10,466 nucleotides of DNA from Zancudomyces culisetae (lineage: Eukaryota > Kickxellomycota > Harpellomycetes > Harpellales > Legeriomycetaceae): the NCBI GenBank assembly GCA_001969505.1, contig LSSK01000848.1:1-10466 (forward strand). The letters run 5' to 3'. Both the position numbers and the translations under genes were made by a program. Positions 7,407-10,466 of the stretch are shown here, one piece after another (within the stretch, counting starts at the first letter, position 1; each line of letters begins with the position of its first letter). The notes under the pieces were generated by a model that saw only the letters and a program-made list of their open reading frames with translations, made no database searches and was not told where the DNA came from.

Positions 7407-8950
7407 CCTTGCGTTTGTATTTGTATTTACTCTGTTTTTACCGTTTCTAAACACTGATATACACTATACGGGGTTTGTTGATCCAAAAATAACAGACTTA
7501 TGCTTTCTTTACGAGATGGAAAAATTAACATTCTAATATATTTATTTGCTCAGCAACAGGTTTCCTAATAAAATATTCCCACTCTTATTTGTGGTTAGCG
7601 AAGAAACGTGATATCTGTTTCTCCTGCTTTTTTTCTGACAGTTTTTGTGCGATTTCCACCCTAATCACTGCTGTTTCAAATTTCAGGGTACAACTGTCTT
7701 GAACATGTCAACTGTTCTGAAACAGTACTGTCGATTTTCAGATGTCTTTAACGGAAAAAAAGGGAAATTAATGTTGGCGAACTTTTGGCTGCCTAGGATG
7801 GCAATTTTCTTTTTTTTTTGGGACAGTTTTTTCAATTACCACGATTGAAATATATGAACAAGTAAAAAGAAGAGGGGTGGATACAACAGAGAGAACAAAG
7901 TTTTTTAACTCTAAAATGTTGTATAGAGAATACATGCTGCTTGTGACTTTACTTTATCAGAAACAGTGAACTAGTGTGTTAATATGTCGATTCGAGGTAC
8001 CACTAGTCCTGGAAAATATGCATTATAATTAACGACGACGTGTATACTGGTGATAACTATTATAACCCCTACTGTATTGCTATAGTTGCAGGCTGGTTTA
8101 AATATTTTACATTTTCACTTGTATATTTGAGTGCGCAATTTTTTAACTCTTAATAACTATTGATATAGAAAAGGGGTCTGAAAACATAACTTGGTAGTAT
8201 ACTCTAGTAAGGACATATGCGACACTCCCCATTCTCTTTTTTTTTCTGAAAGCTTTAAAAGTGACAAGTTATACACTGGTTCACTGGTTCTTTGTTTTGC
8301 AGATACAGCCAGCGAAGCATTATTTTTTTGCAATCTCTACATCTTTACAGGAGTATTTAATTACGCCTCAAGTTTGGAGCTAATATATAACACTCTGTTA
8401 TCTTATGTAGAACCACAAAATGTAATGAACCAGCAGATATGAATCACCCACCTCCCAAAAAAACATAAAAAGTTCTCCACACACACAACGGAACAAATGT
8501 ACAGCGGCTGAAAACCTCGAAATTCTAAACACTCCTCCCCCCCTTTTTTATGCGGCACCACACCATTACCACAAGCAAACAGCTTACTATCCCCAAATGT
8601 AATGACCGCGATTCTGTTGGTTGAATGTCAGCTTTCCCCCCCCTGCGTATACATGGATTAAAAGTATGGGGCCATCTGCTTCGGATCCGGTTTACTCTAC
8701 TATTACATAACTAGAGCATGTACTTTCGAATAGCCATGATAAGCCGCCTTTGTGCTATTTATGGTGAAATTATCACTGTTGTGGCGGGGTTTTCATGCAA
8801 ACTGTCAATTGAGCTTTAATTTTTGGCTACCAATATATTTGGGGGCATCGTGTGGACATAAATTGACAAACCCAAGCGAATAAAGCAGATTGGTGGATAC
8901 AGTAATGGAGAGGGTGGTGACTGGTAAGTATTGGAGCCACACAAATCAAA

Positions 8951-9035
8951 CCACCCCTCTTTTCTCTGATTCTCTGATTCCCTCTTGTCCCCTTTCCCCC
9001 TTCCTCTTTTTCCCCCTATCTCTATCTCTCTTTTT
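8951..9035. promoter_or_regulatory. CT-rich tract upstream of the surface-protein gene
   Basis: An almost pure pyrimidine stretch with a tandem TCTCTGAT pair, about 490-570 bp before the ATG at 9520. CT-rich tracts near transcription starts are known in fungal promoters. At this distance it would imply a long leader, so the role is uncertain. Confidence 0.35.
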
Positions 9036-9471
9036 GAGTCAACTAGTATAATTGTAGGCTTATATACACAGCCATTAAAGTTTGTTCATAGGAACTCAAG
9101 CCATAGTTACAAAGCCCTAATTGTAATACACAAGTTAAAGTATTCATTATTTGTGCTATAGCGATTTGAGCTTTAATCCCATTCGTACTATAGAATTAAA
9201 TACTCAGTTTGCTGATAATATTATATGTACTCGGGCCTTGTTTCTATCTAGATAAAAGATGTAGATTTTTTTTATTAAAACCGTTCCAAACCCTTTTTTT
9301 TCAAAAAAAATATAAAGATACACATTTTAAATGTATTCATACTTTCATAAAGATATACAATAATTTAAAATACATTAAATGATCTTATTCTATAAATTCA
9401 GAAAATCAATAAGCCTGCATATATCACACTAGTTTTATTCAACGCAAGTCGAGCAAAAGAAATAACACAAA

Positions 9472-9479
9472 TTTATAAA
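9472..9479 (+). promoter_or_regulatory. TATA-like element of the surface-protein gene
   Basis: TTTATAAA about 40 bp before the ATG at 9520, followed by an A-rich leader (ACAAAAATCAACA) just before the start codon. The short distance would give a very short leader, and the DNA here is AT-rich, so this is tentative. Confidence 0.3.
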
Positions 9480-9519
9480 CGAACAAATAGATATATCGAA
9501 ATTAATACAAAAATCAACA

Positions 9520-10132
9520 ATGTCAAAATCAATATCACTAATATCCACTATATTTGCGATTATTTTGGGAATTGGTGCAGCAAACGCTCAAGGATCCACC
9601 TTTAACCAGCAATGTTTCTTGAGCGTGTGCAAGGGCAAACCCCAAGATACCAGTTGCATAGCAAATTGCTACAGGGTCCCTGTTCCTTCATCCGACAAGA
9701 TTGCAAAGGCTAACGATTGCTTTGTAAACTGCGTAAAAACATCAAACGATATGACTTATGGAACGTGTATTGTGGGTTGTATCGACCTGTACTATGTTCT
9801 CCCTTACTACTCAACCTTGTATGGTTCTTCACTAACTTCGACTCTTCAAGGTATGTCGCGTAATATTTTCAAACGATATTTCCAGTTTGTGTAAATATTT
9901 GTTATTGGTAGTATATTTACTCTAACATTTTAATTGTACACATTTAGCTCCTTCATCAACATTTAGTATACCATCTTCTATTTTTTCGGGAATGATGAGC
10001 ACCACAGGTTCAAAACCCATAGGAGCTTCTGGCACCCCACTACGTGCTTCAGGTGCAGACTCTCTGACAAGTTCGTATAAAACGCCCCTGGTTTTCAGTG
10101 TATTCGTGCTTATCGCAGTTATTTTTGTGTAA
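9520..10132 (+). CDS. Secreted eight-cysteine protein, probably GPI-anchored; family not recognised
   Basis: Two exons: 9520-9850 and 9948-10132, with a 97-nt GTATGT...TTTAG intron that has a CTCTAAC branch-like site. The product is 171 aa. Residues 1-23 form a signal peptide (hydrophobic ISLISTIFAIILGIGAANA, cut likely after ANA). Residues 32-87 hold eight Cys spaced C-x4-C-x8-C-x3-C-x16-C-x3-C-x11-C-x3-C, so probably four disulfides. Residues 99-155 are Ser/Thr/Gly/Pro-rich, a likely O-glycosylated stalk. The end is hydrophobic (LVFSVFVLIAVIFV, 158-171) behind small residues ASGAD (144-148), the usual build of a GPI signal. Role inferred: plasma-membrane or wall protein. Eight Cys also occur in CFEM proteins, but this spacing is not the CFEM pattern. 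No enzyme motif is visible. The unspliced frame gives 124 aa without the anchor. Confidence 0.85.
9851..9947 (+). other. Intron of the surface-protein gene
   Basis: 97 nt, donor GTATGT, CTCTAAC at 9920-9926 as likely branch site, acceptor TTTAG. It splits Ala111 between the Cys-rich domain and the Ser/Thr stalk. Reading through adds 14 codons, then TAA at 9892-9894. Confidence 0.88.
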
Positions 10133-10243
10133 TTCCGTCTGCATTGTGTTTCAGAACTCTCCTTTTTTAGTTAATATCCTATCTTTTTTTAATTATATTA
10201 GGTACTCAAAAAAAAATATTGTAATATAAGTTGCGTATTTCTA

Positions 10244-10249
10244 AATAAA
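10244..10249 (+). terminator. Poly(A) signal candidate of the surface-protein gene
   Basis: AATAAA about 110 nt downstream of the stop codon, a suitable distance for 3'-end processing. A chance match in AT-rich DNA cannot be excluded. Confidence 0.45.
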
Positions 10250-10303
10250 AGATCGTGATGCATTTATGATTTATTAACCTAGCAAAAATTCTACTATTAA
10301 TGC

Positions 10304-10342
10304 TACACACAAACACACACAAACACAAACACACACACAAAA
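10304..10342. repeat. CA-rich microsatellite
   Basis: ACACAC and AAACAC units in tandem, about 39 bp. A simple non-coding repeat in the 3' region. Confidence 0.9.
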
Positions 10343-10425
10343 CGTATTTCTAGAGGCTTTAAGTGTTTCTTCAACTACACACTCCTAAAAATAGTGGAAA
10401 TAAAGTTTGATGGTAGTATACTAAT

Positions 10426-10464
10426 TCACAGCTTGGAGAGTCTGATACGAATTAGAAAAGGTGC
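10426..10464 (-). CDS. Possible C-terminal stub of a minus-strand gene ending in -SKL (speculative)
   Basis: One minus-strand frame runs from the right edge as APFLIRIRLSKL and then TGA (10428-10426). Ser-Lys-Leu at the end is the canonical peroxisomal signal PTS1. Only 12 codons are visible, and another frame also stays open for 14 codons and ends in QAVN (TAG at 10422-10420), so this is weak. It would be convergent with the surface-protein gene, which the minus-strand AATAAA at 10275-10270 would suit. Confidence 0.2.
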   Translation of the reverse strand, partial: APFLIRIRLSKL

Positions 10465-10466
10465 TA

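Larger units (their letters stand above)
7365..9519. other. Gene-poor 2.2-kb region between the isomerase and surface-protein genes
   Basis: Divergent intergenic DNA that must hold the promoters of both flanking genes. Open frames at 7645-7848 and 8191-8442 have no family resemblance and the latter lacks an ATG, so I do not call them. Visible content: TTTTTG repeats next to the isomerase start, an imperfect 18-bp tandem repeat with a hairpin (7691-7726), a 12-bp direct repeat (7901-7912, 8139-8150), a perfect 8-bp tandem ACTGGTTC (8275-8290), a CT tract (8951-9035), two paired short repeats (8749-8820 and 9150-9177) and a very AT-rich block (9265-9410). No tRNA, rRNA or transposon ends were recognised. 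Confidence 0.65.
10133..10425. other. 3' region of the surface-protein gene
   Basis: Non-coding and AT-rich. It contains AATAAA on the plus strand (10244-10249), about 110 nt past the stop, AATAAA on the minus strand (10275-10270), and a CA microsatellite. Facing poly(A) signals fit two convergent genes. Confidence 0.5.

Noticed and set aside
7645-7848. Plus-strand 67-codon frame
   Set aside because: Phe/Trp-rich from T tracts, no homology, and lies over a tandem repeat in the isomerase upstream region.
7985-8000. GATTCGAGG, like a tRNA T-arm
   Set aside because: No acceptor stem, D-arm or anticodon arm can be formed around it on either strand.
8191-8442. Plus-strand 83-codon frame with a TTTGTTTTGCAG acceptor-like site inside
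   Set aside because: No ATG start, no family resemblance, and no matching donor or upstream exon; its only acceptor would be CAG, unlike the seven supported introns.
8905-8930. Mini-exon candidate ATGGAGAGGGTGGTGACTG followed by GTAAGT
   Set aside because: A good donor, but no downstream exon gives a recognisable protein. The signal-peptide ATG at 9520 is a complete start on its own. A leader intron remains possible but is not supported.
1-10466. Search for CRISPR arrays, transposon ends, virus-like or defence genes
   Set aside because: All repeats are simple or short. The confident genes are housekeeping eukaryotic genes with introns, and no transposase, integrase or reverse-transcriptase motif was seen in any frame.

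Overview
The window looks like nuclear DNA of a fungus. It is AT-rich, with long T, CT and CA tracts between genes, and the genes are broken by short GT-AG introns (79 to 254 nt). The recognised proteins are eukaryotic: a SWI/SNF ATPase, a TOE1-type deadenylase, the checkpoint protein Mad2 and a peroxisomal-type enoyl-CoA isomerase. The Mad2 C-terminal half reads like fungal Mad2, and the rightmost gene has the build of a fungal GPI-anchored wall protein. CTG encodes leucine at conserved Leu positions (for example Leu144 of Mad2), so there is no sign of the CUG-Ser code. I cannot name the genus or place it in a phylum.

Layout, left to right. (1) 1-1053, minus strand: N-terminal 351 codons of an Snf2/Brm-like remodeller with a Gln-rich stretch and a QLQ domain, cut by the left edge. 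(2) 1054-2838: gene-poor, low-complexity DNA that must hold the remodeller's promoter and leader and the TOE1 3' UTR. (3) 2839-4460, minus: complete two-exon TOE1-like gene. (4) 4461-5087: divergent promoter region shared by TOE1 and MAD2, with a 12-bp CCAAT palindrome and an E2F-like site. (5) 5088-6083, plus: complete four-exon MAD2. (6) 6264-7364, minus: complete three-exon enoyl-CoA isomerase-like gene, tail to tail with MAD2. (7) 7365-9519: about 2.2 kb without a convincing gene. (8) 9520-10132, plus: two-exon gene for a secreted, eight-cysteine, probably GPI-anchored protein. (9) 10133-10466: 3' UTR, a CA repeat and a possible C-terminal stub of another minus-strand gene.

The genes do not form a pathway: chromatin remodelling, RNA 3'-end trimming, spindle checkpoint, beta-oxidation of unsaturated fatty acids and the cell surface. 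This is an ordinary eukaryotic gene neighbourhood. I found no mobile element, CRISPR array, tRNA, rRNA or novel multi-gene system. The most original items are the cysteine-rich surface protein, whose single intron could switch it between anchored and soluble forms, and the possible shared regulation of TOE1 and MAD2.
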